Source: Clostridium sp. Marseille-P2415 | Lineage (GTDB): Bacteria; Bacillota; Clostridia; Lachnospirales; Lachnospiraceae | Assembly (NCBI RefSeq): GCF_900155545.1 | Contig: NZ_LT732526.1 | Coordinates: 2,426,164 to 2,490,163, forward strand | Length of the DNA stretch: 64,000 bases | Direction of reading: 5' to 3' | Shown: positions 32,473 to 42,084 of the stretch, one piece after another | Numbering within the stretch: position 1 is the stretch's first letter | Layout: every line of letters starts with the position of its first letter | The notes under the pieces: model-generated | Databases searched by the model: none | Seen by the model: the letters and a program-made list of their open reading frames with translations, nothing else | What the model was told of the DNA's origin: nothing | Made by a program: the position numbers and the translations under genes

Positions 32473-33861
32473 CTAGAAACGGAACTTATCCTCAAAATAG
32501 CTTCTAAGCTCCGCAATCGGTACTCTGACCTGATCCATGGTATCACGGTCCCGCACGGTTACAGCATGGTCTTCCTCTGAATCAAAATCATAGGTAATAC
32601 AGAACGGCGTACCGATTTCATCTTGTCTTCTATAACGTTTTCCAATGTTTCCTCTGTCGTCAAATTCGCAGTTGTAATACTTGCACAGCTCTTCAAATAC
32701 CTTTTCCGCACCTTCGTTCAGCTTTCTGGAAAGAGGCAGCACACCGATTTTGACCGGCGCAATGGCAGGATGGAAATGAAGCACGGTACGCACATCTCCT
32801 TCCGCGATCTCCTCCTCATCGTATGCCGCGCAAAGGAAGGCAAGCGTCACACGGTCTGCGCCCAGTGATGGTTCAATGACATAGGGGACATAACGTTCCT
32901 TCTTCTCATCATCAAAATAAGTCAGATCCTGTCCGGAAGTATTCTGATGCTGGGTCAGGTCGTAATCAGTCCGGTCAGCGATTCCCCATAACTCACCCCA
33001 TCCGAATGGGAATAAGAATTCGATATCTGTGGTTGCCTTGCTGTAGAAAGAGAGTTCTTCCTTCTCATGGTCTCTGGCACGCATTTCCTCTTCCTTGATT
33101 CCCAGGTTCTTTAACCAGCTGATGCAGAATTCTTTCCAATATGCAAACCACTCCAGATCCGTATCCGGCTCACAGAAAAATTCCAGTTCCATCTGCTCAA
33201 ATTCTCTTGTACGGAATGTGAAGTTACCGGGAGTGATCTCATTGCGGAAGGACTTCCCGATCTGTCCGATGCCGAATGGAATCTTCTTACGGGAGGTTCT
33301 CTGTACGTTTTTAAAGTTTACAAAAATACCCTGTGCTGTCTCAGGCCGTAAGTACACGGTGTTCTTCGCATCCTCGGTAACACCCTGAAATGTCTTGAAC
33401 ATTAAGTTGAACTGGCGGATATCCGTAAAATCATGCTTCCCGCAGCTTGGGCAGCATATGTTCTTTTCATCGATGTAGCTTTTCATCTCTTCCTGGGACC
33501 ATGCATCCACGGAACCCTCGATTTCAATGTTGTTCTCAGCCAGATAATCTTCAATCAGCTTATCCGCACGGAAACGCTCCTTACATGCCTTACAGTCCAT
33601 AAGAGGATCAGAGAAGCCTCCCAGATGTCCGGATGCGATCCATGTCTGGGAATTCATCAATATAGCGCAGTCCACCCCAACATTATACGGGCTCTCCTGA
33701 ACGAATTTCTGCCACCATGCCTTTTTTACATTGTTTTTAAGCTCCACTCCCAGGTTGCCGTAATCCCAGGTATTCGCAAGGCCGCCGTAAATCTCAGAGC
33801 CAGGATACACAAATCCTCTTGATTTTGCAAGCCCCACAATCTTTTCCATTGTCTTTTCCAT
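32473..33861 (-). CDS. glyS: Glycyl-tRNA synthetase, alpha-2 dimer type
   Basis: 462 residues, class II synthetase of the eukaryote/archaea/Gram-positive homodimer form. It charges tRNA-Gly. Motif 2 region [21 protein letters not shown] (about 205-225; contains the Arg-Glu-Phe-Glu-Gln-Met-Glu block) and motif 3 [10 protein letters not shown] are present, and CKACKERF...[10 protein letters not shown] is a zinc-like insertion (about 92-165). The C-terminal anticodon-binding domain follows. GAGAGG lies 8 bases upstream. No T-box leader: only 14 bases separate it from the lipoprotein gene. Confidence 0.97.
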   Translation of the reverse strand: MEKTMEKIVGLAKSRGFVYPGSEIYGGLANTWDYGNLGVELKNNVKKAWWQKFVQESPYNVGVDCAILMNSQTWIASGHLGGFSDPLMDCKACKERFRADKLIEDYLAENNIEIEGSVDAWSQEEMKSYIDEKNICCPSCGKHDFTDIRQFNLMFKTFQGVTEDAKNTVYLRPETAQGIFVNFKNVQRTSRKKIPFGIGQIGKSFRNEITPGNFTFRTREFEQMELEFFCEPDTDLEWFAYWKEFCISWLKNLGIKEEEMRARDHEKEELSFYSKATTDIEFLFPFGWGELWGIADRTDYDLTQHQNTSGQDLTYFDDEKKERYVPYVIEPSLGADRVTLAFLCAAYDEEEIAEGDVRTVLHFHPAIAPVKIGVLPLSRKLNEGAEKVFEELCKYYNCEFDDRGNIGKRYRRQDEIGTPFCITYDFDSEEDHAVTVRDRDTMDQVRVPIAELRSYFEDKFRF

Positions 33862-33875
33862 GATCTTAACCTCTC

Positions 33876-34505
33876 TTATTTAAATATGATGTAACTTTTT
33901 CCCTGTGATATCTGAACGGTATGACGATCCTTAACAATTGCATTACCGGAAATAAATAAAAGCTTTCCCTGGGTCTGTATTGTGACAGGATTTTGTGTCT
34001 CCACGACCACGGCATGGCTTTCTCCCTTGCTTGACAAGGCTTTCTTATCTGCCTGTTTTCCATCCGAAGCCTTTACAAATACGGTTCCTTCTGACTCGGT
34101 CTGCCCTAAGACATCCGAAAGGGAGGTTACAGCGATGGAATCCACCTGGTTTGCTTTATCCTCATACTCAGAAGCAAAGCCGGCCAGATCGTTTCCTGAC
34201 CCGTATCGGAAAATCATTTGGGCGCTGCCCTTTTCCATGGTGCAGGAATCAAGGGTAACTGCCCCCTGGCCATGGGTTCCATTGTAAGCCGAAACGGCTT
34301 CTTCCAGATAAGCCTTTAATTCTTCTGCATTATAATAGTCCTGATCCGCATAGGCTTCTACTGTTGAAGTCTTGAGTATTCCTTCTTCTGTTACAAATAT
34401 TCTGCTGCTTTCCCCATTCAAGGTGCTGCTTCCGCCATCGCCCAAGCAGCCCGTCAGCATTCCTGCAGCGACAAGGACTGCCAGAACCGCTTTCTTCTTT
34501 TTCAT
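33876..34505 (-). CDS. Lipoprotein of unknown function upstream of glyS
   Basis: 209 residues. Lipobox LTGC with Cys20, then a short Gly/Ser linker and a domain of about 170 residues with mixed helix and strand ([14 protein letters not shown]; helix [15 protein letters not shown]). No family recognised. GGAGG lies 7 bases before the ATG. It is 14 bases from glyS, with which it is probably co-transcribed; a hairpin-rich repeat cluster precedes it. Confidence 0.8.
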   Translation of the reverse strand: MKKKKAVLAVLVAAGMLTGCLGDGGSSTLNGESSRIFVTEEGILKTSTVEAYADQDYYNAEELKAYLEEAVSAYNGTHGQGAVTLDSCTMEKGSAQMIFRYGSGNDLAGFASEYEDKANQVDSIAVTSLSDVLGQTESEGTVFVKASDGKQADKKALSSKGESHAVVVETQNPVTIQTQGKLLFISGNAIVKDRHTVQISQGKSYIIFK

Positions 34506-34529
34506 TCATATTCCTCCTGCATTGAATCG

Positions 34530-34742
34530 GCAGTGCTGCGGATTCGCACTGCTATCCACGTATACGCGGTGCAAAAGACTCACTGATATCCGCGAATCCG
34601 CAGTGCAGCGATGGAATCCTGCGGATTCCATCGCTCACGGGCATTCGCCCTATGAATCAGGACACGGAAAATTTTTCTTATGTGCAAGCACAACGAAAAA
34701 TTTTCCGTGTCCTGATTCGCACTGCTCATAGCATACGTGGAC
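34530..34742. repeat. Multi-palindrome (REP/BIME-like) cluster between recO and the lipoprotein gene
   Basis: Three nested hairpins: GCAGTGC/GCACTGC (34530-34552), GCGATGGAATCC/GGATTCCATCGC with a 3-base loop (34608-34634), and a perfect 24-bp inverted repeat with 17-base loop (34654-34677 with 34695-34718). The sequence GATTCGCACTGCT occurs at both ends, and the outer boundaries carry TCCACGTAT (34555-34563) and its complement ATACGTGGA (34733-34741). Confidence 0.8.
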
Positions 34743-34767
34743 ATTATACCAAATACCACCCATCATT

Positions 34768-35424
34768 TCAATACTTTCCCATCATGACCTCTAAAATCTC
34801 AAGGGAATGAAATTCCCGGTCTACATAGCGTTTCTTGTTGATTTCCACGCAGTGGCTGAATTCCTCTAATACCGGTTCCGTTAATGTAAAGGTATAAAGG
34901 TGCTCTGCCGGGGATGCGATCACATATTCCCATGCATAGTTGGCTGAATCGCTGACAGGGCGGGGAGGGGTTTCCGTATATTCCCCGTTTAACACCATTG
35001 CTTTCAGCTCAAATACCCTCTGCACCAGTTCATTTTTCAGCGCCGGCTTTAAAAGAGCCCGTATGGACTGGTAAAGCAGCTTTAAAAACCCCGTCCCATC
35101 CATATTTTCCCGGGCGTAATAATCGGCCAGCTCCAGAAAATAGGATCCATAGCAGGTCCCTTCCACATCCAGGGCCAGTTCTTCAAAATAATTGGTGATT
35201 TCCGCCGACCTAAGGGTGTAAGAGTCCCTGCCTTCGTAAAGAGAGAACTGTCCGAAGGCAAAGGGGCGGCTTACCGCCATAAGCGGATTGCCTGGCCTTC
35301 TGGCTCCTCTGGCAAATGCGGTAATCTTTCCTCTTTCCCTGGTGAGTATCACAAGGCGTTTATCCATTTCCCCGACCGGGGATACCTTTATTACCATCCC
35401 CGTCAGCTTTTCAACTTCCCTCAA
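34768..35424 (-). CDS. recO: DNA repair protein RecO
   Basis: 218 residues, slightly short for RecO (about 240-250). N-terminal OB fold: LTGMVIKVSPVGEMDKRLVILTRERGKI (residues 8-35), ARGARRPGNPLM follows. The C-terminal helical part lacks the four-Cys zinc finger of some RecO proteins. It loads RecA on SSB-coated DNA with RecR. Start taken as TTG 35424, with GGTGG six bases upstream; the next Met would cut the conserved N-terminus. It lies 15 bases after era. Confidence 0.92.
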   Translation of the reverse strand: MREVEKLTGMVIKVSPVGEMDKRLVILTRERGKITAFARGARRPGNPLMAVSRPFAFGQFSLYEGRDSYTLRSAEITNYFEELALDVEGTCYGSYFLELADYYARENMDGTGFLKLLYQSIRALLKPALKNELVQRVFELKAMVLNGEYTETPPRPVSDSANYAWEYVIASPAEHLYTFTLTEPVLEEFSHCVEINKKRYVDREFHSLEILEVMMGKY

Positions 35425-35439
35425 TTCCTACCACCGCTT

Positions 35440-36345
35440 TTAGATGTCTTTTTCATTATATCCATAATTTTTCATATACAGCTCGCTGTCGCGCCACTCT
35501 TTCCTTACTTTTACCCAAAGCTGTAAATTCACCTTTGTATCCATCATATCCTCGATCTCCCTGCGGGCCGAGCTGCCGATCTTTTTCAGCATGAGACCGC
35601 CCTTTCCGATGATGATTCCCTTATGGGATTCCCGCTCGCAGACGATGGTGGCGTCAATGTCTATGATGCCGTTATCCCGTTCCTTCATCTTCTCTACCGT
35701 TACCGCGATGCCATGGGGAATCTCATCGTTTAAAAGACGCAGGGCTTTCTCCCTTATGAGCTCCGCCGAAATCTGCCGCATGGGCTGATCCGTTACCGTA
35801 TCTTCATCGTAATACTGAGGTCCGCTTGGAAGGTATTTATAAATCAGTTCCAGCATTAAGTCCGTATTTTTGTCCTTTAAGGCGGAAACCGGCACGATTT
35901 CCGCAAACCCGCAGATATCCTTATAAGCATTGATAAATGTCAGGATCTCTTCCTGGTTTTTTACCGTATCGATTTTATTGATAACCAGGATAACCGGAGT
36001 TTTCACCTGTCTTAACTGCTCCGCAATATGCTGCTCGCCTGCTCCGATGTAAGTGGTCGGCTCCACCAGCCACAATATCACATCCACCTCCTTTAAGGTG
36101 CGCTCCGCCACATTTACCATATATTCGCCCAGCTTGTTTTTCGCCTTGTGGATTCCGGGGGTATCAAGAAAGATGATCTGCCCCCTTTCATCGGTATACA
36201 CGGTCTGGATCCGGTTTCTGGTGGTCTGGGGCTTATCGGAAGTTATGGCGATCTTCTGGCCTACAAGATGGTTCATCAGGGTGGACTTTCCCACATTCGG
36301 ACGCCCGATCAGGGTAACAAAGCCTGATTTATAGTTGTTTTCCAT
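35440..36345 (-). CDS. era: GTPase Era
   Basis: 301 residues. G1 GRPNVGKST, G3 DTPGI, G4 NKID and a C-terminal KH domain (about 200-290, with IIGKGGLMLKKIG as the RNA-binding GXXG loop). It is needed for 30S ribosome assembly, binding 16S rRNA near its 3' end. Start chosen at ATG 36345, with AAAGGAG 7 bases upstream; an ATG at 36366 overlaps the preceding stop but lacks a site. Confidence 0.97.
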   Translation of the reverse strand: MENNYKSGFVTLIGRPNVGKSTLMNHLVGQKIAITSDKPQTTRNRIQTVYTDERGQIIFLDTPGIHKAKNKLGEYMVNVAERTLKEVDVILWLVEPTTYIGAGEQHIAEQLRQVKTPVILVINKIDTVKNQEEILTFINAYKDICGFAEIVPVSALKDKNTDLMLELIYKYLPSGPQYYDEDTVTDQPMRQISAELIREKALRLLNDEIPHGIAVTVEKMKERDNGIIDIDATIVCERESHKGIIIGKGGLMLKKIGSSARREIEDMMDTKVNLQLWVKVRKEWRDSELYMKNYGYNEKDI

Positions 36346-36362
36346 ATAGGTTCTCCTTTGTT

Positions 36363-39287
36363 TCATGAGTGGAATAAGTTCTTGATCTCTCCAAACAGCT
36401 CCTTATCCGCGGTCAGCTTATCTTCATTGCCGATGACGCAGAGACTTCCCGTATCCAGAACCGCTTTTACAATAGGTGCCAGTCTGCGGATGTCTTCCTG
36501 GGTGGCGTTTAACACCTCTTCCCTCTCTTTTTCCATCATTTCCCGGTCCACGCCGGATAAATACGCGGAAAGACCGCGATTGCCCCTGGTCGATGGCGGG
36601 TAGGGCACATCCATATCGCTGATGGTACCGATGACGTATTTGGTCATGTCACGGTCCTCTACCTGGAAATTCTTTAAATAATCTACGATTCCGTCGTATA
36701 TCCGGTTTGTCTCTCTTAAATTCGGATCCCGGTAGGAGGTCAAATACCCTTCCCCGGAACGGCCGAAGCCGCTCATGCAGCCATAAGCACCGCCCTTGAC
36801 CCTTAAATTGATCCAAAGGTAATCATAGCTTAAAATGACCTTTAATATTTTAAGAGCGCCGGTATATTCCAGGCCGCTTTCTGCAAAGGATCCGCACCTG
36901 GCTACATAGTTGACCTGGGAAGCAGTGCAGAAGCCTTCGTTCCGCTTGCCTGCCGGGAAGGTGAATGGGTAGTGTTTTTCCTCTCCTTCCGGCAGTACAT
37001 CCGAAAGCTTGCCCAGTGCACCGGGAAGAAGCTTATAGCCTTCCTCATTTGCCGTGTAGCTGACCAGCATGTTTTGGGAAGTGAAAAGCTTTTTCATGAC
37101 CGCTTTAAACCGGGCAATGATCTCCTGCTTGTGGACCGGGTATTCTTTCTCCAGCTTTTCCAGAAATTCATAGTATCCGATTCCTCCGGTCAGATCGTTA
37201 AAGTAAGAGGTGGCGGAAAAATAAGAGGTGGCTCTGGCTACTGCCGCCGAATGGCAGGAACCCTCAAGCTTCATCCTTGCTCTTGACCTGGTTTCACTGA
37301 TCACTTCGCCCATACGCTTTTCATCATCCAAAATGGAACGGGTCAGGATCTCTGCAAGAATGGAGAAACCGAAATCCAGCTTCTCATACATCACTCTGGC
37401 ACTGGCCATAAAATACCCCTTAAACTGTCCCTTATTCTTTAAATCAGGATAAGAGGTGACGCTGAAGCTGACACCGCCGCTGTTTAAATGGATTTCACTG
37501 GTTAAGTCCCCATAGGTAAAATTCTCTGTGTTCACATAACCTAACAGGGACTTTAAAAATCCGACATAAGGCAGATCTTCTACCGGAACGGCAGAGGTAT
37601 CAAACAGGACTTTCAAATATCCGATTCCGGATGTAAACATATCATGATGGATCACCTTTACTCCATGGACCTCTTTTTCATCCCATATGATCGCTTCCGG
37701 CTCTCCGCTTATATCTTCTCTCCGAAGCATTGGAATTTTCTCCAGATCCTTCTGCGGAGACGGGGTTTCCTGGTATTCCTTTAAGGAACGGGTCTGTAAA
37801 ACCAGCAAACGGATCTCTTCTTCGGAAAGGGAAGCTTTGTAGGCCGCCAGTTTCTTTGCCGTCTTCTCCTCCTCCATTGCTGTCAGGTTCTTCCTGGGGC
37901 TTACGGTTAAAAATACTTCAAACGGATTATCCAGAAGGTATTCCCGGATAAGCTGCTCAAAATATCCGTCATCCACCACTTTTTTCAAGTAGTCAAAGGT
38001 TTTCTGGTATTCTAAGTGCATCATCGGATCCCCGTCATAAAGCCAGCTGTCCATGCACTGGAGCCCGTACATCAGGCCCTTTGGTGCAGAACCGTAATCC
38101 GCTTCCCGGTAACGGAATTCGTAATAATTCATTCCGGCCCTCAGGCTTTTCTTATTGATCCCCTCATCTGCCAGTTTCCGCAGCGTCCCCTTTATAACGG
38201 CCAGAAATTCCCCTCTCTGCTCCCGGTTTGCATTTTTGGCAATGACGGAAAAATAAGGCTGGAGAATGCCGCTGTCATATCCGCCCAGAATGTCCTGACC
38301 GATTCCGGCATCAATGAGGGCCTGCTTTAAAGGCGCTCCCGGCGCATCAAGCAGGGTGTACTCCAGAATCTGGAATGCGATGTATAGCTTCGGGTCCAGA
38401 TCCGTACCTGCCACCGTACTGACGGAAAGGTAGGTGGCATTTTCCTCTGATTCCCCTTCTGTAATGGAGTAAAATATCTCATCCTCCACCGGTTCTTTAA
38501 ATGGCTCCTGCCTTGTAATTCTGGAATCAATGGAAATCTCATCGTAATGGCTTAGATATTCTTCATGAAGCCAGGTAAGCTTCTCCTCCATATCCATATC
38601 CCCATACAGGTAAATATAGCTGTTGGAAGGATGATAGTATCTCCTATGAAAATTCAGAAAATTTTCATAAGTCAGATCCGGAATAAAAGCAGGATCCCCC
38701 CCTGATTCCTGGCCATAGCAGTTATCCGGGAAAAGAGTTTTTCTTGTGTGGCGGTCCAGAACTTCTTCCGGGGAAGAAAATGCCCCTTTCATCTCGTTAT
38801 AGACCACTCCATTGTAAATGAGATCGGATTCCGGATTTTCCAGTTCATAATGCCAGCCCTCCTGCATGAATATCTTCGGTTCTTTATAGATATTTGGATG
38901 AAGCACCGCATCCATGTAGACATTCATTAAATTCTGAAAATCCTTCTCATTGCAGCTCGCTACCGGATATACTGTTTTATCCGGATAGGTCATCGCATTC
39001 AAAAACGTGTTTAAGGACCCCTTTACCAACTCCACAAACGGGTCCTTCACCGGAAACTTATCGGAACCGCACAGCACACTGTGTTCCAGTATATGGGCAA
39101 CTCCGGTACTGTCCGCCGGCGGAGTACGAAAACCGATGGAAAACACCTTGTTCTCATCGTCGCAGGATACGGTAAAAATTCTCGCCCCGCTCTTTTTATG
39201 CCGGAGCACACATCCGAATGCGTTTATCTCCTTAATTTCCTTTTCTTCCACAACCTCATAGGCCGCAAGGTTTTTAAACTGATTCAT
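36363..39287 (-). CDS. M16C-family zinc metallopeptidase (presequence-protease-like)
   Basis: 974 residues, full length for the subfamily. The inverted zinc motif is His65-x-x-Glu68-His69 in HILEHSVLCGS, with the distal Glu in the following helix. Four repeated M16 domains with a central hinge can be expected by homology. It degrades peptides in an enclosed chamber; it is cytoplasmic in bacteria, with no signal peptide. Directly upstream of era in one transcription unit. Confidence 0.93.
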   Translation of the reverse strand: MNQFKNLAAYEVVEEKEIKEINAFGCVLRHKKSGARIFTVSCDDENKVFSIGFRTPPADSTGVAHILEHSVLCGSDKFPVKDPFVELVKGSLNTFLNAMTYPDKTVYPVASCNEKDFQNLMNVYMDAVLHPNIYKEPKIFMQEGWHYELENPESDLIYNGVVYNEMKGAFSSPEEVLDRHTRKTLFPDNCYGQESGGDPAFIPDLTYENFLNFHRRYYHPSNSYIYLYGDMDMEEKLTWLHEEYLSHYDEISIDSRITRQEPFKEPVEDEIFYSITEGESEENATYLSVSTVAGTDLDPKLYIAFQILEYTLLDAPGAPLKQALIDAGIGQDILGGYDSGILQPYFSVIAKNANREQRGEFLAVIKGTLRKLADEGINKKSLRAGMNYYEFRYREADYGSAPKGLMYGLQCMDSWLYDGDPMMHLEYQKTFDYLKKVVDDGYFEQLIREYLLDNPFEVFLTVSPRKNLTAMEEEKTAKKLAAYKASLSEEEIRLLVLQTRSLKEYQETPSPQKDLEKIPMLRREDISGEPEAIIWDEKEVHGVKVIHHDMFTSGIGYLKVLFDTSAVPVEDLPYVGFLKSLLGYVNTENFTYGDLTSEIHLNSGGVSFSVTSYPDLKNKGQFKGYFMASARVMYEKLDFGFSILAEILTRSILDDEKRMGEVISETRSRARMKLEGSCHSAAVARATSYFSATSYFNDLTGGIGYYEFLEKLEKEYPVHKQEIIARFKAVMKKLFTSQNMLVSYTANEEGYKLLPGALGKLSDVLPEGEEKHYPFTFPAGKRNEGFCTASQVNYVARCGSFAESGLEYTGALKILKVILSYDYLWINLRVKGGAYGCMSGFGRSGEGYLTSYRDPNLRETNRIYDGIVDYLKNFQVEDRDMTKYVIGTISDMDVPYPPSTRGNRGLSAYLSGVDREMMEKEREEVLNATQEDIRRLAPIVKAVLDTGSLCVIGNEDKLTADKELFGEIKNLFHS

Positions 39288-39322
39288 TTTCGTATTTTTT
39301 CCTCCTGCAAAATCTTTATTAT

Positions 39323-40147
39323 TTACATATTGCCCACTAATTTATCTTTTAATATGGCCACGCACTCTCTCACGCAAAAGTGTACAAAAAGAATTGGATC
39401 AGAGCCGCAGGAAATGCCGTAGATATCCGGAATTCCCCACTTTTCCGCGATCTGCTGTGCCCTGAATACATGGAAATCACTGGTCAGGACCCCAATCTTA
39501 ATCGGTTTATCAGGAACCTCTTCAAAGGTTCCGGGTTCCATGAAAATCGGATTATTCTGTTGTTTCGCTTTCTTTTCCGCCTGATCCTCTTCGATCGCCA
39601 CACGGCTGTATGCGATATTTTCAACCGTACTGGAAGAACGGGTCTCTAAAATCAGCTGTTCTTCCCTTACTCCGTTAAACACCAGATAATCCCGCATGGC
39701 CGCTGCTTCGCTGACAGGCTCATCATCTCCCTGTCCGCCGGATAGTACCAGGGTCGTGCCGGGATTTTCATCCAGATACTGTATGGCTTTATCCAAACGT
39801 TTTTTTAAAGATTTGCTGATCCCTGTCTCCTTCACTCTGGCTCCCAGAACAATGACATAATCCAGATTGGATGTGTCACGGGCACCTACTCCGGTAAATA
39901 CCAGTATTTCCACTACCATAAATACCAGAATTCCGGTACAGCACATGGTAACAACCGACACCGGAATCCATAATGGAACCTTATCCTTATGTTTCATATA
40001 TGCTTCCCAGCCCACTGCCAGCAATATGCATATAGCAGTAAACGCAAGCCATATAAATGAAAACGATGTGGTAAGCCCCGAATAAATTACGATCACAGTA
40101 TAATAAATAATACAGGAAACGGCTATCAGCCACAGGATCCATGCCAT
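39323..40147 (-). CDS. YdcF/SanA-like DUF218 membrane protein
   Basis: 274 residues. Two or three hydrophobic N-terminal segments (about 1-85), then the DUF218 domain starting YVIVLGARV (about 97-105), with LVLSGGQGDDEPVSEAAAMRDYL and the conserved SSSTVENIAYS and SDFHVFRAQQIAEKWG blocks. Family members act in envelope or lipid-carrier metabolism, but the reaction is not established. AAGGAGG lies 11 bases upstream. The M16C gene starts 36 bases after its stop. Confidence 0.88.
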   Translation of the reverse strand: MAWILWLIAVSCIIYYTVIVIYSGLTTSFSFIWLAFTAICILLAVGWEAYMKHKDKVPLWIPVSVVTMCCTGILVFMVVEILVFTGVGARDTSNLDYVIVLGARVKETGISKSLKKRLDKAIQYLDENPGTTLVLSGGQGDDEPVSEAAAMRDYLVFNGVREEQLILETRSSSTVENIAYSRVAIEEDQAEKKAKQQNNPIFMEPGTFEEVPDKPIKIGVLTSDFHVFRAQQIAEKWGIPDIYGISCGSDPILFVHFCVRECVAILKDKLVGNM

Positions 40148-40289
40148 ACGTACGCCAGCCTCCTTCTACACGTTTAAAACCCAGGTAAATTCTGGGTATG
40201 ATTCTTTTATAGCATACCACAATATGGGGAATTCTACAACTGTCACTAAAATTATAAGGGGGATTTATATTTTAATTTACTGGCTGGAG

Positions 40290-40597
40290 GTTACGTGGAC
40301 TTTGGCAATGAATGTTGAGGGAAAAGAGGCCGGGGGGAGAGCCAGCAGTTGGAGTTTCGGCAGAAGGGCTTCTAAGGCCGGAAGGGCACAAAAAACATGG
40401 GACCGGAAAACTACGCCCGAATTTCTGAAAGAAATTCGCGCTCCGGGTTTCCTTGAAGGTTGGCTTTGAGGCCAACCTTCACCCATGTTTTTTGTACCCT
40501 TCCGGCCTAAGAAGCTCTAATCTGCCTGCAAACCAACCGCTGGCTCTCCCCCCGGCCTCTTTTCCCGGCAAAGTTTTTGAAAAAGTCCACTGCGTAC
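40290..40597. repeat. Long imperfect palindromic (foldback) element, about 300 bp
   Basis: Left arm about 40294-40401 and right arm about 40489-40594 are inverted copies. The best stretch is 28 bp of perfect complementarity (40319-40346 with 40539-40566), and a second strong stretch includes GGCCGGAAGGG and ACAAAAAACATGGG. The loop contains two further hairpins: GAATTTCTGAAAGAAATTC (40419-40437) and GAAGGTTGGC...GCCAACCTTC (40455-40480). ORFs inside it are by-products. The rest of 40148-40790 has no gene; TAAATAT/ATATTTA near 40625-40643 may be a weak terminator for the U32 gene. Confidence 0.85.
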
Positions 40598-40790
40598 TGG
40601 CTGGCCTCATTTAAGATAAAACTGTAAATATCTGAATATTTAGACTGTGTAGTCCAGCCTCCACTTTATTATTTGCAGTAACCATCTTTTCATGACTGTT
40701 TTCCTATGATTTTGATGTTTAAGATATGAAAAAAACACAAGGTTCGGGACTTTTGGTTTTTTGTATATTAAAATAAATTTACGGAGGTTC

Positions 40791-42023
40791 TCAGCCTTTT
40801 GCCTCGCTTCTGCGGAGAATGTCGTATTGCTCCATTTCCACACCTAAGTCCACATAGAGGACCTGCTGTGGGTGGGGAGCACTTTCCTGGGAACTGCCTT
40901 CTTCGTCATAAATAGCTTTTACGATGGCTTCTAAGTTCCGGCCGTCAGGCTTCATGACTTCTATGGTCTCGCCTACGGTGAACTTGTTTTTCTGTTCGAT
41001 GCGGGCACAGCCTCTTTCATCGACGGCTTCAATGGTTCCCAGATAGGTGTAGTTTTTTACATAAGTATTGTTATCGTAAATCTGCGTGGTGGAATCCGCC
41101 TTGCCAAAATAGAAGCCGGTAGTGAACTCCCGATAGGTGCATTTACCGATTTCGGAACGGTACCATTCCATGTTAGCCCGGTACAGTTCCGGGTCTTTGG
41201 TGTAATCGTCGATGGCCTTCCGGTAGGTTCTGGCTACGGTGGCTACGTAAAGGGCAGTCTTCATGCGGCCTTCAATTTTGAAGCTGTCGATTCCGGCATC
41301 CATCATCTCCGGGATGTGCTCGATCATGCATAAGTCCTTGGAATTGAAGATATAGGTTCCGCGTTCATTTTCGTATACCGGCATGTATTCCCCGGGACGC
41401 TTTTCCTCTACGATGGAATATTTCCAGCGGCATGGATGGGTGCAGGCACCCTGATTGGCGTCTCTTCCTGTCATGAAATTGCTTAAGAGGCAGCGGCCGG
41501 AATAGGAAATGCACATGGCTCCGTGGATGAAGCTTTCGATTTCCATTTCCTCCGGGATCTTCCGGCGGATTTCCTTTATCTCTGCAAGAGAGAGCTCCCT
41601 GGCAGAAACAACGCGCTTAGCTCCAAGCTGATACCAGAACAGATAGGTCCCGTAGTTGGTGTTGTTGGCCTGGGTGCTGATATGGATTTCCATATCCGGC
41701 AGTATCCGCTTTGCAATGGCAAAAACGCCGGGATCGGAAATGATCAGGGCATCCGGGCCTGTTTCTTTTAATTCCTTAAAGTACTCTTCTACTCCCGGAA
41801 GGTCATCATTGTGGGCCAGAATGTTGGCGGTAATGTAGACTTTTACCCCTTTTTCATGGGCAAAAGCAATTCCTTCCCGTATTTCTTCTTTTGTAAAATT
41901 TTTAGCCTTGGCACGCAGGCCAAAGGCTTCTCCTCCGATGTAGACAGCGTCAGCGCCGTAAATCACTGCGGTTTTTAACACGTCTAAGCTGCCTGCCGGT
42001 ATCAAAAGTTCGGTCTTTCTCAT
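40791..42023 (-). CDS. trhP: Peptidase U32 family protein, probable tRNA U34 hydroxylation protein TrhP
   Basis: 410 residues, U32 family. N-terminal barrel opens ELLIPAGSLDVLKTAVIYGAD. The four conserved cysteines are Cys171, Cys178, Cys194 and Cys198 (CISYSGRC...GACTHPC), which fit an iron-sulfur site. Family members first called collagenases are now known in E. coli and B. subtilis as TrhP, installing 5-hydroxyuridine at U34. The neighbour upstream is the TrmR-type methyltransferase that acts on that product, as in B. subtilis yrrM-yrrO, which supports the call. Confidence 0.88.
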   Translation of the reverse strand: MRKTELLIPAGSLDVLKTAVIYGADAVYIGGEAFGLRAKAKNFTKEEIREGIAFAHEKGVKVYITANILAHNDDLPGVEEYFKELKETGPDALIISDPGVFAIAKRILPDMEIHISTQANNTNYGTYLFWYQLGAKRVVSARELSLAEIKEIRRKIPEEMEIESFIHGAMCISYSGRCLLSNFMTGRDANQGACTHPCRWKYSIVEEKRPGEYMPVYENERGTYIFNSKDLCMIEHIPEMMDAGIDSFKIEGRMKTALYVATVARTYRKAIDDYTKDPELYRANMEWYRSEIGKCTYREFTTGFYFGKADSTTQIYDNNTYVKNYTYLGTIEAVDERGCARIEQKNKFTVGETIEVMKPDGRNLEAIVKAIYDEEGSSQESAPHPQQVLYVDLGVEMEQYDILRRSEAKG

Positions 42024-42084
42024 GAAAATCCTCTCTTGTGTTATATTTTAAGGAAGTTCGATTCTCTTGCCTTCATTAAGTAAA

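Noticed and set aside
33862..33875. T-box leader for glyS
   Set aside because: Only 14 bases separate glyS from the upstream lipoprotein gene; no specifier loop or antiterminator present.
40224..40486. ORFs of 67-81 codons on both strands
   Set aside because: They lie within the foldback element, lack ribosome sites and have no protein-like features.
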